Below, in pieces: positions 49,957 through 58,537 of a stretch of DNA of 64,000 bases (within the stretch, counting starts at the first letter, position 1; every line of letters begins with the position of its first letter). The notes below the pieces were generated by a model. It had not been told where the DNA came from. It saw only the letters and a program-made list of their open reading frames with translations, and ran no database searches. Location of the stretch: NCBI GenBank assembly GCA_934548045.1, contig CAKTEM010000012.1:27121-91120 (forward strand). Direction: 5' to 3'. Position numbers and translations under genes: made by a program. This DNA comes from an uncultured Faecalibacterium sp. (GTDB taxonomy: Bacteria; Bacillota; Clostridia; Oscillospirales; Ruminococcaceae).

Positions 49957-50502
49957 ATGCCGAAAAATGATCGCAGCTACAAAAAGACCCATGAGATCGC
50001 ACTTTCCGGCCTGCTGTTCGCGCTGGCAACGGCCCTTTCGTTCATTGAAGGCACGCTGGTGATTCCGGGTCTGATGCCGGGTATGAAGCTGGGTCTGGCA
50101 AACATCGTCGTGATGTACGCGCTCTTCTTTATGGGGGCGAAACAGGCTCTGGTCTTAGACCTGCTCAAGGCGTTGTTCGTCTTCCTCGTCTCTGGCTGGA
50201 CGGCAGGTTTTCTCTCGCTCTGCGGCGGCCTGCTCTCCCTGCTGGTGATGTGGATCCTCTATTATCACTTCCCGGTACGGCCGACCTGGTTCATCTTGTC
50301 GGTCTGCGGTGCGTTGTTCCACAATGTCGGCCAGCTGCTGGGCGCAAGCGTTATCCTGTCGTCCACGATGTCGCTCTACTACGCACCCATTATGCTGGTT
50401 CTGGGCCTTGTCATGGGCGCGGTGACCTCTGTCACTCTGCGCGCCATCCTGCCTGCCTTGGGCAAAATCGGCTACAATACCCACGAAAAAGGTCGGGAGT
50501 AA
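49957..50502 (+). CDS. Gx transporter family protein (heptaprenyl diphosphate synthase component I-like)
   Basis: 181 residues with about five membrane segments. The opening HEIALSGLLFALATALSFIEG and LMPGMKLGLANIVVMYAL match the Hpre_diP_synt_I / Gx family, an ECF-S-like fold. Despite the name, the family is thought to be a transporter subunit. The usual FMN-binding or NusG-like partner is not adjacent. GAAAGGGGAG precedes the ATG; 23 bp from the ABC-F gene. Confidence 0.85.
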   Translation: MPKNDRSYKKTHEIALSGLLFALATALSFIEGTLVIPGLMPGMKLGLANIVVMYALFFMGAKQALVLDLLKALFVFLVSGWTAGFLSLCGGLLSLLVMWILYYHFPVRPTWFILSVCGALFHNVGQLLGASVILSSTMSLYYAPIMLVLGLVMGAVTSVTLRAILPALGKIGYNTHEKGRE

Positions 50503-50512
50503 GGCGTACCGC

Positions 50513-50541
50513 TTGCAACTGTTCTGAAATTTCGATATAAT
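50513..50541 (+). promoter_or_regulatory. promoter of lon operon
   Basis: TTGCAA (50513-50518), 17 bp, TATAAT (50536-50541). A 9-bp hairpin CACTGTCTG/CAGACAGTG (50581-50619) in the leader ends at the ribosome site. No CIRCE or CtsR box was recognised. Confidence 0.75.
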
Positions 50542-50632
50542 AAACTGATACCTATCCTAATATAGATTACCCAACACAAACACTGTCTGCCGCAGCGACT
50601 CGCGCTTGCCCAGACAGTGGGGAGGTTTACAC

Positions 50633-53086
50633 ATGTCTGAAAAAGTTACCGTAAAGGTGGAACGAAACATCGTCCATCTTCCGGCCATCGCCCTGCGCGG
50701 ACTGGTGGTCTTTCCGAATAATCTGCTCCACTTTGAGGTGGGCCGTGACAAGAGCATCGCTGCCGTTGACTGGGCGATGAGCAACAACTCCGACGTCTTC
50801 CTCATTGCGCAGAAGGATATGAAGGTCGAGGACCCGAAGCCGTCCGACCTGTACACCTACGGCGTCGTTGCCGAGGTCAAGCAGGTCATGCGTGTCTCGG
50901 ATGACTTGGTGCGCATCCTCGTCGAGGGCAAATACCGCGCCAAACTGACCGAGCTGGATGCCGACGGCAGCTTCCTGCTGTCGGCTGTCCGCCCGGCACC
51001 CGTCCGCCCGGCAAAGCCCGAGGAGACTCCGGAGCTGGATGTTCTGGTGCGCAATGTGAAGAAGGGCTTCGACGACCTGCTGGCACTCAATCCGCACATC
51101 GGCAAAGATGTCGTCTTCTCCATTACCACCAGCAACGACCCGGCGTTCCTGTCCGAGTACATTCCGGCAAACCTGCTCTTCCGGTTTGAGGATAAGCAGG
51201 CCATTCTGGACGAAAGCTCTCTGATCGGCCGCCTGAAGCTCCTCATCGAGAAGATGCATCGGGAACGCCGGATGCTGGAAATTGATAAGGAGATCGCGCA
51301 GAAAGTCGACGAAGCGATGGATAAAAACCAGCGCGACTACTATCTGCACGAGCAGCTCCACATGATCAGCGAGGAGCTGGGCGAGGACGACGACACCACT
51401 GCCGAGGTGGAGGAGTACCGCCGCAAGATCACCGAGCTGCACCTTGCACCCGAGTGCGAGAAAAAGCTGATGAAGGAGACCGACCGTCTCGCCAAGATGC
51501 AGAGCAGCAATCAGGAGGGAACGGTCATCCGCACCTATCTGGATACCTGCCTCGACCTGCCTTGGAATAAGTTCACCGAGGATGACCTCGACATCGCCAA
51601 GGCACAGCGCATCCTCGACCGCGACCACTACGGCCTGAAAAAGGTCAAGGACCGCATCCTTGAGGTTCTGGCGGTTCGCAAATTGGCACCGGATGTCAAG
51701 GGTCAGATCATCTGCCTTGTTGGCCCTCCGGGTGTCGGCAAGACCAGCATTGCGCGCTCCATCGCGGAAAGCCTGAACCGGAAATACGTTCGCTTGAGCT
51801 TGGGCGGCGTCCGGGATGAAGCCGAGATTCGTGGCCACCGCCGCACCTACATCGGTGCGATGCCCGGCAAGATCATCAACGCGATGATCACCGCTAAGAC
51901 CATGAATCCGCTGATGCTGCTGGACGAGATCGACAAGCTGGCAGGCGACTTCCGGGGCGACCCGGCGGCAGCTCTGCTGGAAGCACTCGACCCGGAGCAG
52001 AACAGCACCTTCAACGATCATTTCATTGATATGCCGTTTGATTTAAGCCATGTGCTGTTCATCACCACCGCAAACGACCTGAGCGCGATCCCCGGCCCTC
52101 TACGCGACCGTATGGACGTCATCGAGCTGCCGAGTTATACCCGAGTTGAAAAGTACAACATCGCAAAGAAGCATCTGGTTCCCAAACAGCTGGAAGCCTG
52201 CGGTCTGACCGGAAAGGTCACTTTCTCCCAGAGCGCGCTGTACGGCATCATCGACGGCTACACACGGGAGGCCGGCGTCCGCAACCTTGAGCGCACCATC
52301 ACGAGTGTTCTGCGTAAGTGCGCCCGGAAAATTGCTTCCGGCGAAGCTGAGACTGTTTCCGTCACTGGAACCACCCTCGAAAAACTGCTTGGACCCCGTA
52401 TCATCAAGCCCGACTTCCTCAACCGCACCAATGCCATCGGCATCGCGAACGGTCTGGCTTGGACGAGTGTCGGCGGCGAGACTCTGCCCATCGAGGTTCA
52501 GGTCATTGACAACGGCTCCGGTAAGATCACGGTCACCGGTTCGCTGGGCGACGTCATGAAGGAGAGCGCGCAGCTGGCCGTCACCTATGCCCGTGTCCAT
52601 GCCGCTGAATACGGCATCGACCCGGAGCGTCTGAAAAAGTGCGACCTGCACATCCACGCACCCGAAGGTGCTGTGCCGAAGGATGGCCCGTCTGCTGGTG
52701 TCACCCTGACAACTGCCCTCATTTCCTGCCTGTCCGGCATCCCGGTGCGCGGCGATGTTGCCATGACCGGCGAGATCACCCTGCACGGCAATGTACTGCC
52801 CATCGGCGGCCTGCGTGAAAAGAGCATGGCGGCTTACCGTGAGGGAATGAAGACCGTCCTCATCCCGAAGGATAATGTCTCCGACCTGTACGAGGTCGAC
52901 GATGAGGTGAAGAAGAACATCGAGTTCCTGCCGATGTCCAACCTCTCGCAGGTGCTGAACGCTGCTCTACTCAAGCCGAAAGCCGCCGCAGCCAGCCACT
53001 CGCCGCGCACCAAGAAAGTAAAATCGCCGGAAAAGGCTCCTCTGCCGCAGGCACAGGAAAAGCCGCAGCCGGGTACTGTCTGCTGA
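50633..53086 (+). CDS. lon: ATP-dependent protease Lon
   Basis: 817 residues, normal for LonA. An N-terminal substrate domain (about 10-205) is followed by AAA+ with Walker A GPPGVGKTS (about 366-374) and Walker B LLDEIDK. The catalytic Ser is in PKDGPSAGVT (near 688), and Lys is in GGLREKSMAA (near 731). A 40-residue Pro/Lys-rich tail ends the protein. It degrades misfolded proteins in the cytoplasm. ATG 50633 follows GGGGAGG. Heads a unit with engB, a methyltransferase and hslO. Confidence 0.97.
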   Translation: MSEKVTVKVERNIVHLPAIALRGLVVFPNNLLHFEVGRDKSIAAVDWAMSNNSDVFLIAQKDMKVEDPKPSDLYTYGVVAEVKQVMRVSDDLVRILVEGKYRAKLTELDADGSFLLSAVRPAPVRPAKPEETPELDVLVRNVKKGFDDLLALNPHIGKDVVFSITTSNDPAFLSEYIPANLLFRFEDKQAILDESSLIGRLKLLIEKMHRERRMLEIDKEIAQKVDEAMDKNQRDYYLHEQLHMISEELGEDDDTTAEVEEYRRKITELHLAPECEKKLMKETDRLAKMQSSNQEGTVIRTYLDTCLDLPWNKFTEDDLDIAKAQRILDRDHYGLKKVKDRILEVLAVRKLAPDVKGQIICLVGPPGVGKTSIARSIAESLNRKYVRLSLGGVRDEAEIRGHRRTYIGAMPGKIINAMITAKTMNPLMLLDEIDKLAGDFRGDPAAALLEALDPEQNSTFNDHFIDMPFDLSHVLFITTANDLSAIPGPLRDRMDVIELPSYTRVEKYNIAKKHLVPKQLEACGLTGKVTFSQSALYGIIDGYTREAGVRNLERTITSVLRKCARKIASGEAETVSVTGTTLEKLLGPRIIKPDFLNRTNAIGIANGLAWTSVGGETLPIEVQVIDNGSGKITVTGSLGDVMKESAQLAVTYARVHAAEYGIDPERLKKCDLHIHAPEGAVPKDGPSAGVTLTTALISCLSGIPVRGDVAMTGEITLHGNVLPIGGLREKSMAAYREGMKTVLIPKDNVSDLYEVDDEVKKNIEFLPMSNLSQVLNAALLKPKAAAASHSPRTKKVKSPEKAPLPQAQEKPQPGTVC

Positions 53087-53103
53087 AAAGAACAGGAGAA
53101 CGT

Positions 53104-53721
53104 ATGAATTACAACAAAGCGGATTTCATCGCCAGCTATGGCATCTCGAGCCAGCTGCCCGAGAGCGACCGCCCGGAGCTGAGCTTCTCCGGCCGCTCTA
53201 ATGTCGGCAAATCCAGCCTTATCAATAAGCTGTGCAACCGCAAGAATCTCGCCCGTGTGTCCAGCACACCGGGCAAGACGGCGACCATCAACTTCTATTC
53301 GGTGGATGACTGCTACTTTGTCGACCTGCCGGGCTATGGTTACGCCAAGGTCAGCAATGCCGACCGGGAACGCTGGGATGACCTCATCAACAGCTATTTT
53401 GAGGCCGAGCGTCACCACACCCTGCTGGTACAGCTCATCGACTGCCGCCATGCGCCCAGTGCGGACGACCTGCAGATGCTGAAATATCTGCACTACCATC
53501 AGATTCCGTATATTGTCGCCCTGACGAAAGCCGACAAGCTAAAAAAGAGTCAGCTGGCAAAAACGCAGGAAGAGTTCGAGAATATCTGCCGCCCCTACGG
53601 CTGTCAGAAAGTCATCCTGACGAGCGGCGAGAACGGTTATGGCATCCCGGAACTGCAGGCGTTCCTGAACGCAGCCGTCGCCGAGGAATATCAGAACGCC
53701 GAGACCGAGGACGCGGAGTAA
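53104..53721 (+). CDS. engB: ribosome biogenesis GTPase YsxC/EngB
   Basis: 205 residues. G1 GRSNVGKSS (about 30-38), G3 DLPGYGYAKV (about 76-85) and G4 TKADK (about 141-145). It helps assemble the 50S subunit. The lon-engB pairing is conserved in many Firmicutes. AACAGGAG precedes the ATG; 17 bp from lon. Confidence 0.95.
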   Translation: MNYNKADFIASYGISSQLPESDRPELSFSGRSNVGKSSLINKLCNRKNLARVSSTPGKTATINFYSVDDCYFVDLPGYGYAKVSNADRERWDDLINSYFEAERHHTLLVQLIDCRHAPSADDLQMLKYLHYHQIPYIVALTKADKLKKSQLAKTQEEFENICRPYGCQKVILTSGENGYGIPELQAFLNAAVAEEYQNAETEDAE

Positions 53722-53727
53722 CGAACT

Positions 53728-54480
53728 ATGGCCTATAACGAATTTGCCTATTTTTACGATGAATTCAACGGCGAGGCCGATTACGATGCCCTTTATGCGC
53801 AGATCAAAAAAGAGCTGGACGCCCACGGCATCCAGAACGGCATTTTGGCCGACTTGGGCTGCGGAACCGGGGAGCTGACCCTGATGCTGACGCAGGCCGG
53901 TTATGATATGATCGGCATTGACCAGTCGGAAGAAATGCTCTGTGTCGTCCGGGATAAGGCCGAACAGCTGGGTCTTTCCGGTCAGCTGCTACTGTTGCGG
54001 CAGGATCTGCTCAAGCTCGATCTGTATGGCACCATCCGGGGTGCGGTATCGACCTTCGATACCTTCAACCACATTGCGGATTTGGATACCGCCATCAAAA
54101 ACGCCGGATTCTTTATGGAAAAGGGCGGCGTCTTCCTCTTCGATATGAACACGCCCTACAAGCACCAGAAAGTCCTGGGCGAAAACGTCTTCACCTTTGA
54201 GGAAGAGGACGCAAGCTGTGTCTGGCGAAACCATTACAGCGCGGCCGACCGCCGGGTGGAGATCAACGTGGACATCGACTATCAGGAGACGGGCGAGCAT
54301 TTCCATGAGCAGTTCTATGAGTATACCTACGACTTCGAGACCATCCGCATTGCCCTCGAAAAGCACGGTTTTGCGCTGGAAAGTGTCTGCGATGGCGAGA
54401 CGTTCGGCCCGTTGACCGACGAGAGCGAGCGGTATTTCTTCTGCGCAGTCAAGCAGTATACCCAATTGGAGGAAAACTAA
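53728..54480 (+). CDS. class I SAM-dependent methyltransferase (YqeM-like)
   Basis: 250 residues. The SAM motif LADLGCGTGELTL (about 41-53) is followed by an acidic loop IGIDQSEEM and a FDTFNHI post-motif. The N-terminal FAYFYDEFNGEADYDAL matches the YqeM-type small-molecule methyltransferases of Firmicutes. Substrate unknown. Starts six bases after engB and ends one base before hslO, so it is co-translated. Confidence 0.88.
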   Translation: MAYNEFAYFYDEFNGEADYDALYAQIKKELDAHGIQNGILADLGCGTGELTLMLTQAGYDMIGIDQSEEMLCVVRDKAEQLGLSGQLLLLRQDLLKLDLYGTIRGAVSTFDTFNHIADLDTAIKNAGFFMEKGGVFLFDMNTPYKHQKVLGENVFTFEEEDASCVWRNHYSAADRRVEINVDIDYQETGEHFHEQFYEYTYDFETIRIALEKHGFALESVCDGETFGPLTDESERYFFCAVKQYTQLEEN

Positions 54481-54481
54481 T

Positions 54482-55396
54482 ATGGCACATCTGATTCGCG
54501 GTCTGTCGGAGAACGGCGGCGTTGTCTTTGCCGGCATCGACTCGACCGATATCGTGCGCACTGCCGAAAAACTGCACACCACCAGCGCGACCTGCAGCGC
54601 GGCATTGGGCCGTCTGCTGACCGGTGCGGCACTGATGGGCTCGATGCTCAAGGACGGCGGCGATACCATCACCCTGCGTGTTTCGGGCGGCGGTCCTGCA
54701 GGCAACGTCATCGCCTGCACCGACAGCACCGGCAACGTCAAGGGCTGCATCGACAATCCGCTGGTTGAGCTTCCGCCTCGTGCGAACGGCCATCTGGATG
54801 TCGGCGGCGCGGTCGGTACCAACGGTGTTCTGACGGTGATTCGTGATAATAAGCTGCAAAAGGAGCCGACCGTCGGTCAGGTTCCGCTGGTGTCCGGCGA
54901 AATTGCCGAGGATATCACCAGCTACTATGCATACAGCGAGCAGGTTCCGACGGTTTGCGCACTGGGTGTTCTAGTCGATAAAGACCTGTCCATCATCTGC
55001 GCCGGCGGCTATCTGCTTCAGCTCCTGCCCGGTGCGACCGATGAGGAAATCACCCATCTGGAACAGAACATCGGCGCAATGCCTTCCGTCACTGAGATGC
55101 TCCACAGCGGCAAGACCCCGAAGGACATGATGGAGCTTGCGATGGCAGGTTTTGAGCCGCAGATCCTTGACGAACGGGATGTTCACTATCAGTGCGATTG
55201 CAGCCGCGAGCGCACCAAGCAGATGCTCCTCAGCCTCGGCCGGAAAGAGCTGGAAAAGCTCCGTGACGAAGACCCTCATTGCGAGGTCGTCTGCCACTTC
55301 TGCCACACCAAGTATGAGTTCGACCTGAACGACCTTGTCACCGAGGCAGTCGAAAAGGCAGAACCTGCCAAAGCAGAGACTCCGGACAACGAGTAA
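54482..55396 (+). CDS. hslO: Hsp33 redox-regulated chaperone
   Basis: 304 residues. The N-terminal substrate-binding domain includes VSGGGPAGNV (about 68-77). The C-terminal zinc switch has CDC (near 239) and CHFC (near 270), the four cysteines that release zinc and form disulfides on oxidation. It holds unfolded proteins under oxidative stress in the cytoplasm. The tail is Glu/Lys-rich. Last gene of the lon unit. Confidence 0.95.
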   Translation: MAHLIRGLSENGGVVFAGIDSTDIVRTAEKLHTTSATCSAALGRLLTGAALMGSMLKDGGDTITLRVSGGGPAGNVIACTDSTGNVKGCIDNPLVELPPRANGHLDVGGAVGTNGVLTVIRDNKLQKEPTVGQVPLVSGEIAEDITSYYAYSEQVPTVCALGVLVDKDLSIICAGGYLLQLLPGATDEEITHLEQNIGAMPSVTEMLHSGKTPKDMMELAMAGFEPQILDERDVHYQCDCSRERTKQMLLSLGRKELEKLRDEDPHCEVVCHFCHTKYEFDLNDLVTEAVEKAEPAKAETPDNE

Positions 55397-55407
55397 GCAG
55401 ATATAAC

Positions 55408-55451
55408 AAAAGACAACGGCTTGTGGAGAAAATCCATGAGCCGTTGTTTTA
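55408..55451. terminator. bidirectional terminator between hslO and yqfD
   Basis: ACAACGGCT pairs with AGCCGTTGT (to about 55447), with A-run and T-run sides. It overlaps the yqfD stop codon. Confidence 0.75.
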
Positions 55452-56603
55452 TGTGCAGATGTCCGCAATGATGGTGTACACCACCGTATAATGCAGGGTA
55501 TTGTCAACCACCGAAACATCTTCTTTTCGGGCGATTTTTTCGGCGTCGGGATAGTCGGCATAAAGAGTCTGCAAGCTGTTCAGCCGGGCGAGAGCAAGGG
55601 CGTTTTCCTCGGAATAAATCAGCTCTTCGGTTTGTTGAAAGTAACGGGTCGTTTCTTCGAGCATTATTGGGAGCGGAAGCCCGAAGATCTCCGGTTGAAC
55701 ATGCCGGACAACGGTTTTGCTCTGTTCAGAGTTGCCAAGACAAAGTTCCGGAATGTTTGGGAACTTCCACTGCTTTCCACCAAAGTGTAAAATAAATTCC
55801 GTAGAATGATTTCCGGTATACTGCTCTACCGTAACAGAAAGGGGAACGTTCTGGGTGTTGCTCCACTCAAACTGTGCGCGCACCGCCCCGGCGGCAGGCT
55901 GAAAAATCAGGGTGCCGTCTCGTTCAGCCCGGGCAGTTCCGATGAGCCCTTGTCCGGTTTCGACTATCTGCCCCGGAACGACCAGCATTGTTCCACTGGT
56001 GAGATTGGTGCTGACAATGGTTCCACTCACTTTTGCCCGGATGCCGTGAAGCGTACCAGCGGCGATATCCGGCACTGGTTTTGTGGCGGCGGCCTCGACG
56101 ACCAGCCGCCCATCCAGAAAATTCAGACTCGCCCACGAAAACTCACCGCTCTGTAAAAGGGCATACTCGCCAACGGTCAGAGCGGCTTCAGTGACGTGGC
56201 TCCCGGGCATCAGGCCGACAGTATCCCGTAAAACAGCGGCCGCGCGCGCCTGTTGTCCAGCTGTCAGTTCGCTGTATTGAATCATCCAGATGAACCCCTG
56301 CATCCAGAACAGCAGAGGAACGAACAGCAGGATACCAGCCCAAAGACCTGTCCGGCGGAGCAGCGGCCGCAATCGAAAAAACAGCCCGGTTTTCTTCTGA
56401 ATCCGTGTGTGGACATGCTTTCTCCGCGCCAGAGCAGAGAGTGGACGGTAATGCCACGCCGCACAGGATGCAACAAAACCACCGGGATAGGGGAGAATAT
56501 CCGATAGGTGAAGCCCACGCTGTGCGGCGTCCGTCAGCAGTCCGTCAGTATCGCCGTTCTGTGCTTGAAACCGGACGCCTGCCCAAAATGTTCCTACGTT
56601 CAT
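55449..56603 (-). CDS. yqfD: sporulation protein YqfD
   Basis: 384 residues. A membrane segment lies near residues 88-108 (AGILLFVPLLFWMQGFIW), followed by the extracytoplasmic YqfD domain with alternating beta segments (VSGTIVSTNLTSGTMLVVPGQIV). YqfD is conserved in spore-formers and expressed in the mother cell; its function is unclear. ATG 56603 has AGGAG upstream. It follows yqfC by ten bases. Confidence 0.88.
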   Translation of the reverse strand: MNVGTFWAGVRFQAQNGDTDGLLTDAAQRGLHLSDILPYPGGFVASCAAWHYRPLSALARRKHVHTRIQKKTGLFFRLRPLLRRTGLWAGILLFVPLLFWMQGFIWMIQYSELTAGQQARAAAVLRDTVGLMPGSHVTEAALTVGEYALLQSGEFSWASLNFLDGRLVVEAAATKPVPDIAAGTLHGIRAKVSGTIVSTNLTSGTMLVVPGQIVETGQGLIGTARAERDGTLIFQPAAGAVRAQFEWSNTQNVPLSVTVEQYTGNHSTEFILHFGGKQWKFPNIPELCLGNSEQSKTVVRHVQPEIFGLPLPIMLEETTRYFQQTEELIYSEENALALARLNSLQTLYADYPDAEKIARKEDVSVVDNTLHYTVVYTIIADICT

Positions 56604-56613
56604 CCTGCTTCTC

Positions 56614-56898
56614 CTACTGGTCCGAAAAATCCGTGCGCAGAACATCGCCCTTCAGCGTGATGCGGTGCGCCGCAAGTGTCTCGATTTTAAGATGGTCGCC
56701 GTAGACGGTCAGCAGCTTTTTCCCGAACTCAAGGCAGAGCTTTTCGTCGTCGTAAGAGCGTATCCGTCGAAAATGCTCGATCTCCAGCGTTTGTCCGCTC
56801 CAGTAAACGCACGGCTGTCCATAAAATCCGACGGATGGCTGCCGAAAGATGCGCAAAAACCACTCTTTCAGGGAGAGCCTGCTTCGTTTTTTCGCCAC
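56614..56898 (-). CDS. yqfC: sporulation protein YqfC
   Basis: 94 residues. The pattern GQPCVYWSGQTLEIEHFRRIRSY, then LCLEFGKKLLTVYGDHLKIETLAAHRITLKGDV, is typical of YqfC, a small partner of YqfD. GTG 56898 is chosen because GGGAGG lies seven bases before it; the ATG at 56925 has no site. It is translated just before yqfD. Confidence 0.85.
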   Translation of the reverse strand: MAKKRSRLSLKEWFLRIFRQPSVGFYGQPCVYWSGQTLEIEHFRRIRSYDDEKLCLEFGKKLLTVYGDHLKIETLAAHRITLKGDVLRTDFSDQ

Positions 56899-56980
56899 GC
56901 TTCTCCCTCCCCGTGCCAACTGCATCCGATGGCAAAGTTCTGCCGAACGTTACATATATATGGAAACGGAGGGTGTGCGT

Positions 56981-58057
56981 ATGAGTCATGAACGGAAATT
57001 TTCAGCAGTTCTTTTTCTGGTGTTGGCTGTTTTTACCGGGGCTTTGCCGTTTGCGGTGCCGCAGACCTGTTTGCAGGCATTGCAGGATGGCCTAACTCTT
57101 TGCGGCGGTTCGCTGCTGCTGTCGCTGTTTCCGTTTCTAGTGGTGTCGTCGCTGCTGATCCAGTGTCCGGCAGGGGATTTGCTGGGGTTCCCGTTTCGTC
57201 CAATTGCGCGTGTGATTGGATTCAAAAATCCATGTGCTGCCCGGGTCTTGATGATTGGCTTTCTGGGCGGTTTCGCGCCTGCGGCCAGTGCGGCGGCAGA
57301 AGCAGTCCGCACCGGCCAGATGACCGCCGGAGACGCCGACGCACTGTTACCGGCCTGTGTGTGTTCCGGGCCCTCCTTCGTGATTTTAACGGTCGGACAG
57401 CATCTGCTGGGCAGTGCAGAGCTGGGGGTCTGCTTGTTTGCGGCGCAGATTCTGGCCGGGTATCTTTCGGCGGCGGTGCTGTATCGACTGAATCCACAGC
57501 ATACAGCCCGACCGAGCAATATCAAAAAAGAGAATTTACAGCCCATTCGTTTGGACGGCATCCTTGCCACAGCGACCCAGACTTACTTGAAACTTTGCGG
57601 ATTTGTGCTGTATTTTCGGATGCTTGCCGCTGGGATAGGCGAATTGTTCCCGGAGCCGGTCAGCGTTTTCAGTGCGATGCTGCTCGAAGTCTGCTCCGGT
57701 TGTGCGCTGGCTTCTCAGACCGGCTTCTGGGCGAGCAGTCTTTGCTGTGTTGCTCTCAGTTTGCAGGGGCTGTCCGTGCTGCTCCAAATTCGCACCATCT
57801 GCCCGGCAGAAATGACCCTCCGACCGCTTTATCGGGCAAGACTGCTTCACTTGCCACTGTCGCTGGCGATTTTTTACCTGCTGATGCCGGAAGGAGAACA
57901 GAGCGTGTTCAGCACCCTTTGCAAACGAGTCATTGTGATGCGTCGCATCCCGGCAGACTGCGCGCTTTTGGTATTCGCGGCCTGCTGTATCACGGCGGTG
58001 GAGCTGACAAAAACGTTCCAGCGTAAAAAAGCAGAATCTGTGAAAAAACGCCCCTGA
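56981..58057 (+). CDS. YlbJ-like sporulation membrane protein
   Basis: 358 residues with about eight membrane segments. SLFPFLVVSSLLI and the gate-like LMIGFLGGFAPAASAAAEAVR then PACVCSGPSFVILTVG match the nucleoside-recognition/YlbJ fold. YlbJ is needed late in B. subtilis sporulation. This copy is somewhat short (the family is near 400), and the PxGYPMGA loop is altered to GGFAPAA, so a diverged paralogue is possible. GGAGGGTG precedes ATG 56981. Divergent from yqfC with an 82-bp spacer. Confidence 0.78.
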   Translation: MSHERKFSAVLFLVLAVFTGALPFAVPQTCLQALQDGLTLCGGSLLLSLFPFLVVSSLLIQCPAGDLLGFPFRPIARVIGFKNPCAARVLMIGFLGGFAPAASAAAEAVRTGQMTAGDADALLPACVCSGPSFVILTVGQHLLGSAELGVCLFAAQILAGYLSAAVLYRLNPQHTARPSNIKKENLQPIRLDGILATATQTYLKLCGFVLYFRMLAAGIGELFPEPVSVFSAMLLEVCSGCALASQTGFWASSLCCVALSLQGLSVLLQIRTICPAEMTLRPLYRARLLHLPLSLAIFYLLMPEGEQSVFSTLCKRVIVMRRIPADCALLVFAACCITAVELTKTFQRKKAESVKKRP

Positions 58058-58083
58058 AATCAGCTGGAATTTCCGGATTTTGC

Positions 58084-58112
58084 TTGACAGAATCCGGTTT
58101 CTATGCTAAAAT
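58084..58112 (+). promoter_or_regulatory. promoter of tRNA-Thr(CGT)
   Basis: Consensus TTGACA (58084-58089), 17 bp, TAAAAT (58107-58112). Confidence 0.8.
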
Positions 58113-58138
58113 ATATCACGTTGCAGAACTTAATATGT

Positions 58139-58214
58139 GCTACTGTGGCTCAGCCGGTAGAGCAGCTCACTCGTAATGAGCAGGTCGTCCGTTCGAATCG
58201 GATCAGTAGCTCCA
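58139..58214 (+). tRNA. tRNA-Thr (anticodon CGT)
   Basis: Acceptor GCTACTG/CAGTAGC. Anticodon stem GCTCA/TGAGC with loop CTCGTAA gives CGT. GTTCGAATC T-arm, discriminator T and an encoded CCA. Confidence 0.95.
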
Positions 58215-58263
58215 AAAATCCTATGAATTTACGTTGAAAAATGTAAAATTTGTAGGATTTTTT
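58215..58263 (+). terminator. terminator after tRNA-Thr
   Basis: AAAAATCCTA...TTTAC pairs with GTAAA...TAGGATTTTT. Confidence 0.8.
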
Positions 58264-58285
58264 GTTGACTTCTTTTATCAAGATA

Positions 58286-58314
58286 TTGACTCTTTGCCAA
58301 AAACTTGGTATACT
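58286..58314 (+). promoter_or_regulatory. promoter of tRNA-Leu(TAG)
   Basis: TTGACT (58286-58291), 17 bp, TATACT (58309-58314). Confidence 0.75.
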
Positions 58315-58336
58315 TAATTAGTTCTCAGCAATATTT

Positions 58337-58416
58337 GCGAGAGTGGCGGAATGGCAGACGCGCTGGTTTTAGGCACCAGTTCCAACGGAGTGAGGGTTCA
58401 AGTCCCTTCTCTCGCA
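58337..58416 (+). tRNA. tRNA-Leu (anticodon TAG)
   Basis: Acceptor GCGAGAG/CTCTCGC. Anticodon stem CTGGT/ACCAG with loop TTTAGGC gives TAG. Class II variable arm, GGTTCAAGTCC T-arm, no encoded CCA. Confidence 0.94.
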
Positions 58417-58420
58417 CTCA

Positions 58421-58470
58421 AATCCCTTGATTTTTCACGTTTTTCGTGGAAAGTCAGGGAATTTTTTGTT
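58421..58470 (+). terminator. terminator after tRNA-Leu(TAG)
   Basis: AAATCCCTTGA...CACG pairs with CGTG...TCAGGGATT-like arm, followed by TTTTTT. Confidence 0.7.
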
Positions 58471-58537
58471 TTTTCACTTTATAAACGCCGTGCCGGCTGC
58501 GCATACTAACCCCAAAGTCATCAAAGGGGATGGTAAA

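Noticed and set aside
50513..50632. CIRCE or CtsR operator before lon
   Set aside because: Neither TTAGCACTC-N9-GAGTGCTAA nor the CtsR heptad repeat is present; only a hairpin at the ribosome site.
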